A stretch of DNA of 6,307 nucleotides from SZUA-430 sp040381215. GTDB lineage: Bacteria > Pseudomonadota > Alphaproteobacteria > Micropepsales > Micropepsaceae. The stretch is taken from contig JBEIHO010000132.1 of assembly GCA_040381215.1 (NCBI GenBank), positions 1 through 6,307 of the forward strand. Direction: 5' to 3'. A model generated the notes under the pieces. That model saw only the letters and a program-made list of their open reading frames with translations, did not search any database and had not been told where the DNA came from. The position numbers and the translations under genes are program-made. Below are positions 6,251 to 6,307 of this stretch, one piece after another; the stretch's first letter is position 1, and each line of letters opens with the position of its first letter.

Positions 6251-6307
6251 CTAGCCCTTGGCGATCGCCTCGGCCGCCCGGCGGGCCGTGATCACGCTCG
6301 ACAGCAG
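6251..6307 (-). CDS. C-terminal end of an upstream gene, 5' partial
   Basis: On the minus strand the frame is open from the window edge for 18 codons (LLSSVITARRAAEAIAKG) and stops at TAG (6253-6251). Codons are GC-rich, and the tail ending in RRAAEAIA resembles the last helix of many FAD-dependent oxidoreductases, which carries a G/A-R-x-AAE-I pattern. So short a fragment cannot establish this. It ends 66 bases before the start of the thiamine-diphosphate enzyme gene on the same strand, with no terminator hairpin followed by a U tract between them, so an operon is plausible. Confidence 0.5.
   Translation of the reverse strand: MLSSVITARRAAEAIAKG

Overview
The window is GC-rich DNA (mostly G or C at third codon positions) with Gram-negative traits: an outer-membrane autotransporter ending in phenylalanine, long spurious antisense frames and compact gene packing. 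The style of the autotransporter and of the thiamine-diphosphate enzyme suggests an alphaproteobacterium, but this is inferred from protein character only; there is no rRNA or other taxonomic marker. I see no tRNA, rRNA, CRISPR array, insertion sequence or phage gene.

Layout. (1) Positions 1-2757, plus strand: the C-terminal 918 residues of a secreted serine-protease autotransporter. The window opens inside the protease domain, shortly before the catalytic-serine motif GDSGSPL; a beta-helical passenger, a helical linker and a complete C-terminal beta-barrel follow. A strong intrinsic terminator ends the unit at 2785-2819. (2) Positions 2853-3188, plus strand: a 111-residue membrane protein with a TTG start. 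Its 3' end overlaps by 20 bases the 3' end of (3), a convergent minus-strand gene (3169 to about 4149) for a membrane protein with about eight to ten spans and histidines in or near the membrane. A doubtful 63-codon frame lies just upstream of it (4196-4387). (3a) Positions 4388-4630: a non-coding gap with a nearly contiguous run of inverted repeats (4484-4616), the best candidate here for something undescribed. (4) Positions 4631-6184, minus strand: a complete 517-residue thiamine-diphosphate enzyme of the acetolactate synthase / benzoylformate decarboxylase superfamily. (5) Positions 6251-6307, minus strand: the last 18 codons of another gene, 66 bases upstream of (4) and possibly co-transcribed with it.

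The genes do not form an obvious single pathway. The autotransporter is a stand-alone surface or secreted protease. The two convergent membrane proteins are of unknown function and may or may not be related. The thiamine-diphosphate enzyme would decarboxylate or ligate a 2-oxo acid in the cytoplasm, and no regulatory subunit (IlvN type) lies beside it in the window. The structured intergenic region lies between the putative promoter side of the membrane-protein gene and the 3' end of the enzyme gene, so it could be a small RNA, a 5' leader or an operator region.
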